The notes under the pieces were generated by a model. That model was given only the letters and a program-made list of their open reading frames with translations, had not been told where the DNA came from and did not search any database. Positions 50,197 to 59,671 of a stretch of DNA of 64,000 nt are shown here, one piece after another. The position numbers and the translations under genes were made by a program. The stretch comes from Pseudomonas mosselii (lineage in GTDB: Bacteria > Pseudomonadota > Gammaproteobacteria > Pseudomonadales > Pseudomonadaceae): positions 1,457,501 to 1,521,500 of the forward strand of contig NZ_CP081966.1 of assembly GCF_019823065.1 (NCBI RefSeq), given 5' to 3'. Numbering within the stretch: position 1 is the stretch's first letter; every line of letters starts with the position of its first letter.

Positions 50197-51554
50197 TGTC
50201 CAGAAAGAAAACCAATACCGGCCTGCGTTTCCAGCCGGCCGGCGGCAACCGTGCCGCACAGGTACCCGTGGGCAAGAAGCAGCGCCTGTCGATCGAGCGC
50301 GTGGCCGGTGACGGTCGCGGCATCGCTTTCATCGAAGGACGTACCTGGTTCGTCAGCGGCGCACTGGCTGGCGAAGACGTCGAGGCGCGGGTGCTCGCGG
50401 CGCGTGGCAAGGTGGTAGAGGCGCGCCTGGAGCGTGTGTTCCAGGCCAGCCCCGAGCGCCGTGAAGCGCCTTGCCGGCACTACGCCCGCTGCGGCGGCTG
50501 CAACCTCCAGCACCTGCCTCATGAAGGGCAGCTGGCGCTCAAGCAGCGCCTGCTTGCCGAGCAGCTGCAACGGGTGGCCGGCGTGCAGCCCGAGGAGTGG
50601 GCTGTTCCCCTGAGCGGACCGGAATTCGGCTACCGCCGCCGGGCGCGGGTCGCGGTACGCTGGGACACCAAGGCGCGCCAACTGGACGTGGGGTTCCGCG
50701 CCGAGGCCAGCCAGGACATCGTCGGCATCGACGAATGCGCGGTGCTGGTACAACCCTTGCAGTCGATCATGCGCCACCTGCCGACCGTGCTGCGCAGCCT
50801 GGCCAAGCCGCAGGCGCTGGGGCACGTGGAGCTGTTCAGCGGTACCGCCGAGGCGGTGCTGGTACGGCATGTGGCGCCCTTGTCCAGTGAAGACCTGGCG
50901 CGGCTCGAGGCGTTCTGCCGCGAGGCCGGCGCCCAGCTGTGGCTGCAGGGCGAGGGCGAGCCGGCACCGGTGGATGCCGCGGCGCAACTGGGCTTTGCCC
51001 TGGAGCCTTGGGGCATGGAACTGGCCTGGCGGCCGGGTGACTTCGTCCAGGTCAACGCCCAGGTCAACACCTTGATGATTCAGCAGGCCTTGGCCTGGCT
51101 GGCGCCCGAGGCGCACGAGCGGGTCCTGGACCTGTTCTGCGGCCTGGGCAACTTCGCCCTGCCCCTGGCCCGCCAGGCGCGCGAAGTGGTGGCGGTGGAG
51201 GGCGTGCAGGCCATGGTCGAGCGCGCCGCCGCCAACGCCGACGGCAACAATGTGCATAACGCTCGGTTTTTTCAGGCCGATTTATCGCAGCCTTTGGCGG
51301 GCGCCGGATGGGTCGCCGAGGGCTTTTCTGCGGTACTCTTGGATCCACCGCGCGACGGGGCATTCGAGGTGGTGCAAGGCATCGCCCGGCTCGGTGCGAA
51401 GCGGCTGGTCTATGTATCGTGCAACCCGGCCACGCTGGCGCGAGACGCGCAGGTGCTGGTCGGGCAGGGGTACCGGTTAAAAAGGGCCGGGATTCTCGAC
51501 ATGTTTCCTCAGACGGCGCATGTCGAGGCCATGGCGTTATTCGAAGTGGGCTAG
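50196..51554 (+). CDS. rlmD: 23S rRNA (uracil-1939-C5)-methyltransferase RlmD
   Basis: 452 residues. N-terminal TRAM domain (about 20-80), a 4Fe-4S cluster from C93, C99, C102 and C181, and a SAM-dependent methyltransferase domain with [10 protein letters not shown]. The catalytic cysteine is in [12 protein letters not shown]. It methylates U1939 of 23S rRNA. Coupled to cysM through TGATG. Confidence 0.95.
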   Translation: MSRKKTNTGLRFQPAGGNRAAQVPVGKKQRLSIERVAGDGRGIAFIEGRTWFVSGALAGEDVEARVLAARGKVVEARLERVFQASPERREAPCRHYARCGGCNLQHLPHEGQLALKQRLLAEQLQRVAGVQPEEWAVPLSGPEFGYRRRARVAVRWDTKARQLDVGFRAEASQDIVGIDECAVLVQPLQSIMRHLPTVLRSLAKPQALGHVELFSGTAEAVLVRHVAPLSSEDLARLEAFCREAGAQLWLQGEGEPAPVDAAAQLGFALEPWGMELAWRPGDFVQVNAQVNTLMIQQALAWLAPEAHERVLDLFCGLGNFALPLARQAREVVAVEGVQAMVERAAANADGNNVHNARFFQADLSQPLAGAGWVAEGFSAVLLDPPRDGAFEVVQGIARLGAKRLVYVSCNPATLARDAQVLVGQGYRLKRAGILDMFPQTAHVEAMALFEVG

Positions 51555-51653
51555 CCGGGCTGGCCCTCTTGGTGCGGCCTTCAAGGAGTGAGGGGCGCAC
51601 AGGTGATAGCCAGTGCACCCGCGTGGTGCGCTGTATGGAAAGGTAAAACAAAG

Positions 51654-53894
51654 ATGGTACAGGTGAGAGTGCACCAGCCGGTCAACCACGACGGCAGTAT
51701 CAATCTCGAAGCATGGCTCGATCATGTGGTGAGCGTCGATTCGCAGCTCGATCGCCCGGGGCTGAAAGAGGCCTGCGAGTTCGCCCATGAGGTCGAGAAA
51801 AAAGGCAATCCAGCCAAGCATTCCTGGGCCGACGGCACCTCCAGTTTCCAGGCTGGGCTGGAGATCGCCGAAATCCTCGCCGACCTCAAGCTCGACCAGG
51901 ATTCGCTGGTCGCCGCGGTGATCTACCGCTCGGTGCGCGAAGGCAAGGTGACCCTGGCTGAAGTCGGTCAGCGCTTTGGCCCGGTGGTGTCCAAGCTGAT
52001 CGACGGCGTGCTGCGCATGGCGGCCATCAGTGCCAGCCTCAGCCCGCGCCAGTCGTTGGTGCTTGGTTCCCAGGCGCAGGTCGAAAACCTGCGCAAGATG
52101 CTGGTGGCCATGGTCGACGACGTGCGCGTGGCGCTGATCAAGCTCGCCGAACGTACCTGTGCCATTCGTGCGGTCAAGGGCGCCGACGACGAGAAGCGCC
52201 TGCGCGTGGCTCGCGAGGTGTTCGACATCTATGCGCCGCTGGCGCACCGGCTGGGCATCGGTCATATCAAGTGGGAACTCGAGGACCTGTCGTTCCGCTA
52301 CCTTGAGCCCGACCAGTACAAGCAGATCGCCAAGCTGCTGCACGAGCGCCGGCTGGACCGCGAGCGCTTCATCAGCGACGTGATGAACCAGCTTCAGAAC
52401 GAGCTGCTGGCCACCGGCGTCAACGCCGACATCAGCGGCCGGGCGAAACACATCTATTCGATCTGGCGCAAGATGCAGCGCAAGGGCCTGGAATTCAGCC
52501 AGATCTATGACGTGCGCGCAGTGCGCGTGCTGGTGCCGGAAGTGCGCGACTGCTACACCGCGCTGGGCATCGTGCACACCCTGTGGCGGCACATCCCCAA
52601 GGAGTTCGATGACTACATCGCCAACCCCAAGGAAAACGGCTACCGCTCCCTGCACACCGCAGTGATTGGCCCCGAGGGCAAGGTGCTGGAGGTGCAGATC
52701 CGCACCCACGCCATGCACGAGGAAGCCGAGCTGGGCGTGTGCGCGCACTGGCGCTATAAGGGCACCGACGTCAAGCCCAGCTCCAACCACTACGAAGAGA
52801 AGATCTCCTGGCTGCGCCAGGTGCTGGAGTGGCACGAGGAACTGGGCGACATCGGCGGCCTGGCCGAACAGCTGCGTGTCGATATCGAGCCGGACCGGGT
52901 CTACGTGTTCACCCCTGACGGTCACGCCATCGACCTGCCCAAGGGCGCCACGCCGCTGGACTTCGCCTACCGGGTGCACACAGAGATCGGCCACAACTGC
53001 CGGGGCGCCAAGATCAACGGCCGCATCGTGCCGTTGAACTACAGCCTGCAGACCGGCGAGCAGGTGGAGATCATCACCAGCAAGCACGGCAGCCCGAGCC
53101 GCGACTGGCTGAACTCCAACCTGGGCTACGTGACCACCTCGCGGGCCCGGGCCAAGATCGTCCACTGGTTCAAGCTGCAGGCCCGCGACCAGAACGTGGC
53201 CGCCGGCAAGACCCTGATCGAGCGCGAACTGAGCCGATTGGGCCTGCCCCAGGTGGACTTCGAACGCCTGGCGGAAAAGGCCAACGTCAAGACTGCCGAG
53301 GACATGTTCGCCGCCCTTGGCGCCGGCGACCTGCGCCTGGCGCACATGGTCAACGCCGCCCAGCAACTGCTCGAACCCGAGCGCCTGGAACCGGTCGAGC
53401 TGATTCCGCGCCAGGCCCGGGGCATACGCGCGGGCAAGCGCAGCGACATCCAGATCCAGGGCGTCGGCAACCTCCTCACGCAGATGGCCGGGTGCTGCCA
53501 GCCGCTACCGGGCGATGCCATTGTCGGCTATATCACCCAGGGCCGTGGCGTGAGCATCCACCGCCAGGATTGTGCCTCGGTGCTGCAGCTGGCGGGCAAG
53601 GAGCCGGAGCGTATGATCCAGGTCAGCTGGGGGCCGATCCCGGTGCAGACCTACCCGGTCGACATCGTCATCCGTGCCTACGACCGCCCGGGGCTGTTGC
53701 GCGACGTGTCGCAGGTGCTGCTCAACGAGAAGATCAACGTGTTGGCGGTCAACACCCGCTCGAACAAGGAAGACAACACCGCGCTGATGTCACTGACCAT
53801 CGAGATCCCCGGCCTGGATGCCCTCGGACGTCTGCTGGGGCGGATCTCGCAGTTGCCCAACATCATCGAGACGCGGCGTAATCGCACCCCTTGA
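51654..53894 (+). CDS. relA: (p)ppGpp synthetase RelA
   Basis: 746 residues. The N-terminal HD-like region has lost the hydrolase HD motif, as in RelA rather than SpoT. The synthetase domain follows with GYRSLHTAV, then TGS (about 395-460, VYVFTPDGHAIDLPKGATPLDFAY), a zinc-finger-like stretch with GCCQPLPGD, and a C-terminal ACT domain. It makes (p)ppGpp on starved ribosomes. ATG 51654 follows AAAGG; a longer frame upstream lacks the conserved start. Confidence 0.96.
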   Translation: MVQVRVHQPVNHDGSINLEAWLDHVVSVDSQLDRPGLKEACEFAHEVEKKGNPAKHSWADGTSSFQAGLEIAEILADLKLDQDSLVAAVIYRSVREGKVTLAEVGQRFGPVVSKLIDGVLRMAAISASLSPRQSLVLGSQAQVENLRKMLVAMVDDVRVALIKLAERTCAIRAVKGADDEKRLRVAREVFDIYAPLAHRLGIGHIKWELEDLSFRYLEPDQYKQIAKLLHERRLDRERFISDVMNQLQNELLATGVNADISGRAKHIYSIWRKMQRKGLEFSQIYDVRAVRVLVPEVRDCYTALGIVHTLWRHIPKEFDDYIANPKENGYRSLHTAVIGPEGKVLEVQIRTHAMHEEAELGVCAHWRYKGTDVKPSSNHYEEKISWLRQVLEWHEELGDIGGLAEQLRVDIEPDRVYVFTPDGHAIDLPKGATPLDFAYRVHTEIGHNCRGAKINGRIVPLNYSLQTGEQVEIITSKHGSPSRDWLNSNLGYVTTSRARAKIVHWFKLQARDQNVAAGKTLIERELSRLGLPQVDFERLAEKANVKTAEDMFAALGAGDLRLAHMVNAAQQLLEPERLEPVELIPRQARGIRAGKRSDIQIQGVGNLLTQMAGCCQPLPGDAIVGYITQGRGVSIHRQDCASVLQLAGKEPERMIQVSWGPIPVQTYPVDIVIRAYDRPGLLRDVSQVLLNEKINVLAVNTRSNKEDNTALMSLTIEIPGLDALGRLLGRISQLPNIIETRRNRTP

Positions 53895-53916
53895 GAAACG
53901 GGGCCGCTGTGCGGCC

Positions 53917-53997
53917 CATCGCCGGCAAGCCGGCTCCCACAGGATGGCGCTGTACCCTGTGGGAGCCGGCTTGCCGGCGATCGAGGGCGAAGCCCTC
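53917..53997. repeat. REP pair, third variant, plus small hairpin
   Basis: Inverted copies with the core GGGAGCCGGCTTGCCGGCGA and its complement (53917-53982), a third REP sequence variant in this window. They are followed by GAGGGC-GAA-GCCCTC. It lies between relA and mazG. Confidence 0.88.
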
Positions 53998-54016
53998 GCC
54001 TAGGAACAGACTTGAT

Positions 54017-54850
54017 ATGACCTACACCCTTGAAGACCTGCTGCACCTCATGGCCCGCCTGCGTGACCCGCAATATGGCTGCCCCTGGGACCTCAAGCAG
54101 GACTACGCCAGTATCGTCCCGCACACCCTCGAGGAAGCCTACGAAGTCGCCGACACTATCGAACGCGGCGACTTCGAGCACCTGCAGGGCGAGCTCGGCG
54201 ATCTGCTGTTCCAAGTGGTCTATTACAGCCAGCTGGCCCGTGAAGAAGGGCGCTTCGAGTTCGACGGCGTCGTCGATTCGATCACCCGCAAGCTGATCCG
54301 TCGCCACCCCCATGTGTTCCCCACCGGCGAGCTGTACGCGCCGCTGGAGACCCCGGCGTTGAGCGAGGCGCAGATCAAGTCGCGCTGGGAGGAGATCAAG
54401 GCCGAGGAGCGCGCCGAAAAAAGCGAGCCCGAGCAGTTGTCGCTGCTCGACGATGTGCCCGCGGCCTTGCCCGCGCTGTCCCGCGCCGCCAAACTGCAGA
54501 AGCGCGCCGCCACGGTCGGCTTCGACTGGCCCGAGGCGCTGCCGGTGCTGGACAAGGTCCGCGAGGAGCTCGACGAAGTGCTGCAGGCCATGGCCGATGG
54601 CGACAGCGACGCGCTGGAGGACGAGCTGGGCGACCTGCTGTTCGCCACCGTCAACCTGGCCCGGCACCTCAAGCACGACCCGGAAAATGCCTTGCGCCGC
54701 GCCAACCGCAAGTTCGAGCGGCGCTTCCGATTCATCGAACAGGCATTGCGCGCGCAGGGCCTGAACATCCAAGATCGTACCCTCGACGAGCTGGACGCCC
54801 TGTGGGGCGAGGCCAAGCGTCAGGAAAAGAACCTGCCCAGCTGCGGCTGA
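54017..54850 (+). CDS. mazG: Nucleoside triphosphate pyrophosphohydrolase MazG
   Basis: 277 residues with two MazG domains, each with the metal-binding EExxE...ExxD pattern (EEAYEVADT with ELGDLLF near 55; EELDEVLQ with ELGDLLF near 205). It degrades (d)NTPs to NMP and pyrophosphate and lowers (p)ppGpp in E. coli, fitting its place after relA. ATG 54017 is used; the upstream frame runs through a REP. Confidence 0.94.
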   Translation: MTYTLEDLLHLMARLRDPQYGCPWDLKQDYASIVPHTLEEAYEVADTIERGDFEHLQGELGDLLFQVVYYSQLAREEGRFEFDGVVDSITRKLIRRHPHVFPTGELYAPLETPALSEAQIKSRWEEIKAEERAEKSEPEQLSLLDDVPAALPALSRAAKLQKRAATVGFDWPEALPVLDKVREELDEVLQAMADGDSDALEDELGDLLFATVNLARHLKHDPENALRRANRKFERRFRFIEQALRAQGLNIQDRTLDELDALWGEAKRQEKNLPSCG

Positions 54851-54877
54851 GCCGATGCATAAGTGAGTAGAACACCC

Positions 54878-55417
54878 ATGAGCCTTTCCCTTCGCGACCA
54901 ATTGCTCAAAGCCGGCCTGGTCAACCAGAAACAGGTCTCGCAGACCAACAAAGCCGAGAAGAAACAGAAACGCCTGGAACACAAGGGCCAGGTGGAGGTG
55001 GACGACAGCCAGAAACGCCTGGCCAAGGAAGCCATGGCCGAGAAGGCCAAGAAGGACCAGGAGCTGAACCGTCAGGTCCAGGAGAAGGCCGAGCAGAAGG
55101 CCCGTGCCGCGCAGATCAAGCAACTGATCGAGGCGACCCGTCTGCCCAAGCTGACCACCGAGGACTACTACAACTTCGTCGATGACAAGAAGGTCAAGCG
55201 CATCGCCGTCAACGCCCTGATGCGCAGCAAGCTGAGCAATGGCGCGTTGGCCATCGTCGCCCATGGTGGTGGCTACGAAGTGATCCCGCGCGAGGCGGCG
55301 GTGAAGATCCAGGAGCGTGATCCCAACCGTATCCTGCTGCTCAACACCCATGTCGAGGAAGCGGACGAGGACGATCCGTACGCAGCCTACAAGATCCCAG
55401 ACGATCTGATGTGGTAA
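54878..55417 (+). CDS. DUF2058 family protein
   Basis: 179 residues, very rich in Lys, Gln and Glu from 15 to 90 (likely coiled coil), then a compact C-terminal domain (TTEDYYNFVDDKKVKR, EVIPREAA). This is the DUF2058 family (YaiL-like), thought to be nucleic-acid or nucleoid associated, with no firm function. It follows mazG by 27 bp and ends at a strong terminator. Confidence 0.85.
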   Translation: MSLSLRDQLLKAGLVNQKQVSQTNKAEKKQKRLEHKGQVEVDDSQKRLAKEAMAEKAKKDQELNRQVQEKAEQKARAAQIKQLIEATRLPKLTTEDYYNFVDDKKVKRIAVNALMRSKLSNGALAIVAHGGGYEVIPREAAVKIQERDPNRILLLNTHVEEADEDDPYAAYKIPDDLMW

Positions 55418-55420
55418 GCA

Positions 55421-55450
55421 CGAAAAACCCCGCCTTGGCGGGGTTTTTCG
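55421..55450. terminator. Terminator after DUF2058 gene
   Basis: CGAAAAACCCCGCC-TT-GGCGGGGTTTTTCG: a long stem with T-runs on both strands, so it can serve the convergent small gene as well. Confidence 0.9.
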
Positions 55451-55463
55451 TTGCAGGGCCGGG

Positions 55464-55646
55464 TCACTGCGCCGGGCGTTGGCGCTCGAGGTATTCAAGC
55501 TCCATGCGGTACTGGTGAGCCTGTTGCTCGTCATGGAACATGCCGACCAATTGGCCTTGCTGATGCACGTCCCAGATCCGCAGGCCAGCGGCCTGGCCTT
55601 CGTGGGACATTTTCGATTCGTCGCGTTCGGTTACCTGGACTGTCAT
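55464..55646 (-). CDS. Small conserved protein, unknown function
   Basis: 60 residues, charged and soluble, with a compact pattern (LRIWDVHQQGQLVGMFHDEQQAH) and no membrane segment. Not recognised as a named family. ATG 55646 follows GGAG at 7 bp; a TTG two codons upstream is less likely. A sigma-70 promoter candidate lies about 50 bp upstream. Convergent with the DUF2058 gene, sharing its terminator. Coding status is supported by the ribosome site and the good codon pattern. Confidence 0.65.
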   Translation of the reverse strand: MTVQVTERDESKMSHEGQAAGLRIWDVHQQGQLVGMFHDEQQAHQYRMELEYLERQRPAQ

Positions 55647-55696
55647 CGTCAAACTCCACTGCTTGGGTTGGCTGCGGCACTGTGTCGCAGGACTCC

Positions 55697-55725
55697 TTTA
55701 TAGAATTTGTTAGCAGGCTAAGTAA
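55697..55725 (-). promoter_or_regulatory. Sigma-70 promoter candidate
   Basis: On the minus strand TTACTT-N17-TATAAA, followed by the 60-residue gene at 55646. Just upstream GATGAAAC-AA-GTTTCATC forms an inverted repeat (about 55736-55753) that may be an operator. Based on consensus only. Confidence 0.45.
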
Positions 55726-55796
55726 ATAAAACAGCGATGAAACAAGTTTCATCAAGGGCAACGCATGCGCTGTGGGAGCGGTGTGCGGCAAAAAAG

Positions 55797-55819
55797 AAAC
55801 CCCGCACAAGGCGGGGCTT
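55797..55819 (-). terminator. Terminator after DUF3108 gene
   Basis: On the minus strand AAGCCCCGC-CTTGT-GCGGGGTTT is followed by CTTTTTT, 21 bp after the DUF3108 stop. Confidence 0.85.
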
Positions 55820-55840
55820 CGGGCGTTGCAGGCAGCGGTA

Positions 55841-56551
55841 TCAGTTACCCTTGACCGCCTTGCCATCGACCGTGCCATCCTGCAGCACGATCACGTACTC
55901 CTTGCCGTCGGTCTCAACCTGTCGCAGCTGCACCAGCAGGTAGTCCCAGTCCTTGGCGAACCACAGCTCGGTGATGCGCTTGCTCTGGCTCGGGTCGCGC
56001 ACGCGTTCGACCTTGATCGCGTCGACCTGGCCGGTCTTGGTGGTCACTTTCTCAGTGCCCAGCACGCGGAAGTCGTAGGTGTCGATCTCGTCACCGTCGA
56101 CCACCTGGTAGGTCATGCTCTTCTTGCCGGCGGCCACGTCATGCTGCAGGGCCAGCTGGTAGGACGACTTGTCCAGCACGCCGCGGTTGAGCGGCAGGTT
56201 GATGGCATCGCCACGGTCGCTGCCTGTGATCTTCTTGCCGGCCCAGTCGAAGTTCAGGTCGACCTTCTTTGCCTTGCCCAGGCCGCCACGTTCGAAGTGA
56301 TACTGCTGCGGCAGCAGGGTGTCGTTGTCGAACTTGAGGGTGCTTTGCTCCGTCAGGCTGGCGATCATCATCGAAGCCTTGAAGTTCAGGCTCCAGGTGC
56401 CGTTGGCGTTCTTTTCCAGGCTGCGCGCGGCGGTGCCGCTCATCGGCAGCTGTTTCCAGTCGGCGGTGTAGCTGGCCGCGAAAGGCTTCAGATCAGCTGC
56501 CTGGAGGGGCAGGGCGAGCACGGCGAGAGCCAAGAGCAGGGCGCGACGCAT
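55841..56551 (-). CDS. DUF3108 family periplasmic protein
   Basis: 236 residues with a signal peptide (cleavage after LQAA, about 18) and a beta-rich mature part typical of DUF3108 (TYQVVDGDEIDTYDFRVLG). Function unknown; the family is often next to purN in pseudomonads, as here, and begins 8 bp after it. Probably in the purM-purN transcript. Confidence 0.82.
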   Translation of the reverse strand: MRRALLLALAVLALPLQAADLKPFAASYTADWKQLPMSGTAARSLEKNANGTWSLNFKASMMIASLTEQSTLKFDNDTLLPQQYHFERGGLGKAKKVDLNFDWAGKKITGSDRGDAINLPLNRGVLDKSSYQLALQHDVAAGKKSMTYQVVDGDEIDTYDFRVLGTEKVTTKTGQVDAIKVERVRDPSQSKRITELWFAKDWDYLLVQLRQVETDGKEYVIVLQDGTVDGKAVKGN

Positions 56552-56559
56552 AAATTCTC

Positions 56560-57204
56560 CTAGGATCGAATCAAGTGACCGCTGGCCGCCAGCGGCTGGC
56601 CATCCAGTAATGCACCCTGTCCGCCCAGACGCAAGCGTCCTTCGGCGAACCAGCGCACCGCCAGCGGGTAGATCTGGTGTTCCTGCAGGTGCACGCGCTG
56701 GGCGAGCGTCTGCGCGGTGTCATCCGTTGCCACGGGCACCACAGCCTGTACGACCAGAGGCCCGCCATCGAGTTCCTCGGTGACGAAGTGCACGCTGCAG
56801 CCATGCTCGACGTCGCCCGCCTCCAGCGCGCGCTGGTGGGTATGCAGGCCTTTGTACCTGGGCAACAGTGACGGGTGGATGTTCAGCAGGCGGCCCTGGT
56901 AGTGGCGCACGAAATCGCCACTGAGGATGCGCATGAAACCGGCCAGCACCACCAGGTCGGGCTGGAAGCCGTCGATCAGCGCCATCAGCGCCGCGTCGAA
57001 GGCTTCGCGCCCGTCGAACCCGGTGTGCGACAACACGGCGGTTTCGATGCCGGCGGCCTTGGCACGTTCCAGGCCGTAAGCATCGGCACGGTTCGAGATG
57101 ACCGCGCGGATGCGTGCCGGGCTGTCGCTGGCGCTGTTGCTGTCGATCAGTGCCTGCAGGTTGCTGCCGGAGCCCGACAGCAACACGACTACATTGCAGG
57201 GCAT
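56560..57204 (-). CDS. purN: Phosphoribosylglycinamide formyltransferase PurN
   Basis: 214 residues. Adds a formyl group from 10-formyl-THF to GAR in purine synthesis. Motifs: LLSGSGSNLQAL at the start (phosphate loop), NIHPSLLPRYKG with the catalytic Asn/His, and the catalytic Asp in VTEELDGGPLV. ATG 57204 overlaps the purM stop by one base (TGATG). Confidence 0.96.
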   Translation of the reverse strand: MPCNVVVLLSGSGSNLQALIDSNSASDSPARIRAVISNRADAYGLERAKAAGIETAVLSHTGFDGREAFDAALMALIDGFQPDLVVLAGFMRILSGDFVRHYQGRLLNIHPSLLPRYKGLHTHQRALEAGDVEHGCSVHFVTEELDGGPLVVQAVVPVATDDTAQTLAQRVHLQEHQIYPLAVRWFAEGRLRLGGQGALLDGQPLAASGHLIRS

Positions 57205-58262
57205 CAGTGTGCCTTGAGGTTCTGCAGCTCGACCTGGGCGGCGCCTTCGGCGGCCACGTCGATACGGCCAATCACCCACGGTTGCTCGCCTTCGGCGCGC
57301 AGCACGTTGAGGGCATTGTCGACCTGGTCCTGAGCCACGCAGATGACCATGCCCACGCCGCAGTTCAGCACGCGGTGCATTTCATGCTCGTCGACGTTGC
57401 CTTTTTCCTGCAGGAAGTCGAACACCGCCGGACGCTGCCAGCTGGCCACGTCGACCACGGCCTGGGCGCCCTTTGGCAGTACGCGCGGGATGTTGTCCAG
57501 CAGGCCGCCACCGGTGATGTGGGCCATGGCCTTGACAGCGCCGGTCTGCTTGATCAGTTGCAGCAGCGGCTTGACGTAGATGCGGGTAGGCGCCATCAGC
57601 AGGTCGGCCAGCGGCTTGCCGTCGAGCTGGGTGTTGTCGATGTCGGTGCCGGAAACCTCGAGGATCTTGCGGATCAGCGAGTAGCCGTTGGAGTGCGGGC
57701 CGGAGGATGGCAGCGCGATCAGGGCGTCGCCGGTGACCACTTTCGAGCCGTCGATGATCTCGGACTTTTCCACCACGCCGACGCAGAAGCCGGCCAGGTC
57801 GTAGTCTTCGCCTTCGTACATGCCAGGCATCTCGGCGGTTTCACCACCGACCAGCGAGCAGCCGGCCAGTTCGCAACCGGCGCCGATGCCGGTGACCACG
57901 GTGGCGGCCACGTCGACGTTGAGCTTGCCGGTGGCGTAGTAGTCGAGGAAGAACAGCGGCTCGGCGCCGCATACAACCAGGTCGTTGACGCACATGGCGA
58001 CCAGGTCCTGGCCGATGCTGTCGTGCTTGTTCAGGTTCAGCGCCAGGCGCAGCTTGGTGCCGACGCCGTCGGTGCCGGAGACCAGCACCGGCTGCTTGTA
58101 GCCGGCCGGGATCTCGCAGAGGGCGCCGAAGCCGCCCAGGCCACCCATGACTTCAGGACGTGCGGTGCGCTTGGCGACGCCCTTGATGCGTTCGACCAGT
58201 GCTTCGCCGGCGTCGATGTCTACACCGGCGTCTTTGTAGCTCAGGGAGGGTTGCTTGCTCAT
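57204..58262 (-). CDS. purM: Phosphoribosylformylglycinamidine cyclo-ligase PurM
   Basis: 352-residue AIR synthetase. Typical PurM start [18 protein letters not shown]-binding GTDGVGTKL near 84-92, and [10 protein letters not shown]. Coupled to purN. The 342-bp space between it and the divergent DUF2066 gene (58263-58604) holds both promoters, including a TAAAAT on the minus strand near 58371 that may be the purM -10; I see nothing else there. Confidence 0.96.
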   Translation of the reverse strand: MSKQPSLSYKDAGVDIDAGEALVERIKGVAKRTARPEVMGGLGGFGALCEIPAGYKQPVLVSGTDGVGTKLRLALNLNKHDSIGQDLVAMCVNDLVVCGAEPLFFLDYYATGKLNVDVAATVVTGIGAGCELAGCSLVGGETAEMPGMYEGEDYDLAGFCVGVVEKSEIIDGSKVVTGDALIALPSSGPHSNGYSLIRKILEVSGTDIDNTQLDGKPLADLLMAPTRIYVKPLLQLIKQTGAVKAMAHITGGGLLDNIPRVLPKGAQAVVDVASWQRPAVFDFLQEKGNVDEHEMHRVLNCGVGMVICVAQDQVDNALNVLRAEGEQPWVIGRIDVAAEGAAQVELQNLKAH

Positions 58263-58604
58263 TGATCCAGGCCTTTAGGAGGGAGGGATTCAGAAAAACG
58301 ACCGGGACGGCCAAGGCCGGTTTCAGAAACGGCGGCTGCCTGTACGTCACTGGTCTGCGAAGGCGCGCGATTTTATCAGGGTTGCCCCAAGGCGGCCATC
58401 CTCAGGCCGACGGGCAGGCGGGAAATCTGGGCAAAAAACCGTGTTTCACCCCCTGTGACTGGTTGGCGCGCCGGTGCCTGTATAAGGTATAGGCATGGCG
58501 ACCCACGCAACGGGCCGGCAACGCGGAGTATTTGCCGTGGTTGCGCGGTCACAGCCGACAGGCAAGGGCGTGTCGCCCCAAGGTCATCTGGACAGGAATC
58601 CTCA

Positions 58605-59660
58605 ATGCGTCTTCTCAATTTCCTCGCTGGCGCCTGCCTGCTTGTGGCCGGCACCGTCGCCCAGGCCGAAACCATCTCTGGCTTGTACCAGGTGCGCGAG
58701 CCTGTCGAAGGGCAGGGCAGCGAAGCCCGCGCCCAGGCGACCGGCAAGGCCCTGGATACCCTGGTGCTGCGCCTGACCGGCGATCCCAAGGCGGTGCAGA
58801 ACCCGGCATTGGCCGCGCTGCGCAAGGACCCGCAGCAGATCATCAACCAGGTCGGCACCGAAGCCGGGCCGCCGGAGTCGGTGCTGGTCGAGTTCGACCC
58901 CGGCAGCACCGAGCGCGCCCTGCGCCAAGCTGGCCTGGCGCTGTGGGGCAGCAACCGGCCGTCGATTCTTGGCTGGTGGCTGAATGACAGCGTCGAGGGC
59001 AGTAGCCTGGTCGGCGATGGCCAGGCTGTCGCCGAACCCCTGCGCCGGGCCGCCCAGCACCGCGGCCTGCCGTTGCGCCTGCCGTTGGCCGACCTGCAGG
59101 AACAACTGGTGGCCAATGCCAAGCTGCTCGAAGGCAACGACCCGGCGCCGCTGCGCGAGGCCTCCGAGCGCTATGGCGCCGATGCGCTGCTGGCGGTGCA
59201 CGCCCATGAAGCCGACGGCAAGTGGCAGGGCAAGTGGCAGTTGTGGCTGGGCGACCAGCGCGAGCAGGGCAGCGCCGAGGGCGCCGACCAGGCGGCCCTG
59301 GCCGATGCCGTGCTGCTGGCGGTGAGCAACCGCCTGGCGCCGCGTTACGTCACCCGTCCCGGCGCCAGCAGCGAGCTAGAGGTGCAGGTCCAGGGCATGA
59401 ACCTGCAACGCTACGCCGAGCTCAGCCGAGTCCTGGAGCCATATGGCGCGCGCCTGCAGATGGCCGATGGCGGCACCCTGACCTACCGCGTCAGCGGCAA
59501 TCGTGAGCAACTGCGCGCGCAGTTAAGCCTGGCCAAGCTCCAGGAACTGCCTGCCGAGCCCGTGCCCGCGACACCTGCGCCAAACACGCAGGACCCGGCC
59601 GGCGCCACGCCGCCGGCCACCGCCGCCAAGCCGTTCGACGGCTTGCGTTTTCGCTGGTAA
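58605..59660 (+). CDS. DUF2066 family secreted protein
   Basis: 351 residues with a signal peptide (cleavage after AQA, about 21). The mature part matches DUF2066 (VREPVEGQGSEAR, RYGADALL). The C-terminus has a Pro/Ala-rich tail of about 40 residues. Function unknown; the gene keeps a fixed place before the permease and hda in pseudomonads. ATG 58605 follows AGGA; the upstream frame is not conserved-looking. Confidence 0.82.
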   Translation: MRLLNFLAGACLLVAGTVAQAETISGLYQVREPVEGQGSEARAQATGKALDTLVLRLTGDPKAVQNPALAALRKDPQQIINQVGTEAGPPESVLVEFDPGSTERALRQAGLALWGSNRPSILGWWLNDSVEGSSLVGDGQAVAEPLRRAAQHRGLPLRLPLADLQEQLVANAKLLEGNDPAPLREASERYGADALLAVHAHEADGKWQGKWQLWLGDQREQGSAEGADQAALADAVLLAVSNRLAPRYVTRPGASSELEVQVQGMNLQRYAELSRVLEPYGARLQMADGGTLTYRVSGNREQLRAQLSLAKLQELPAEPVPATPAPNTQDPAGATPPATAAKPFDGLRFRW

Positions 59661-59671
59661 GGAGTGGCTGA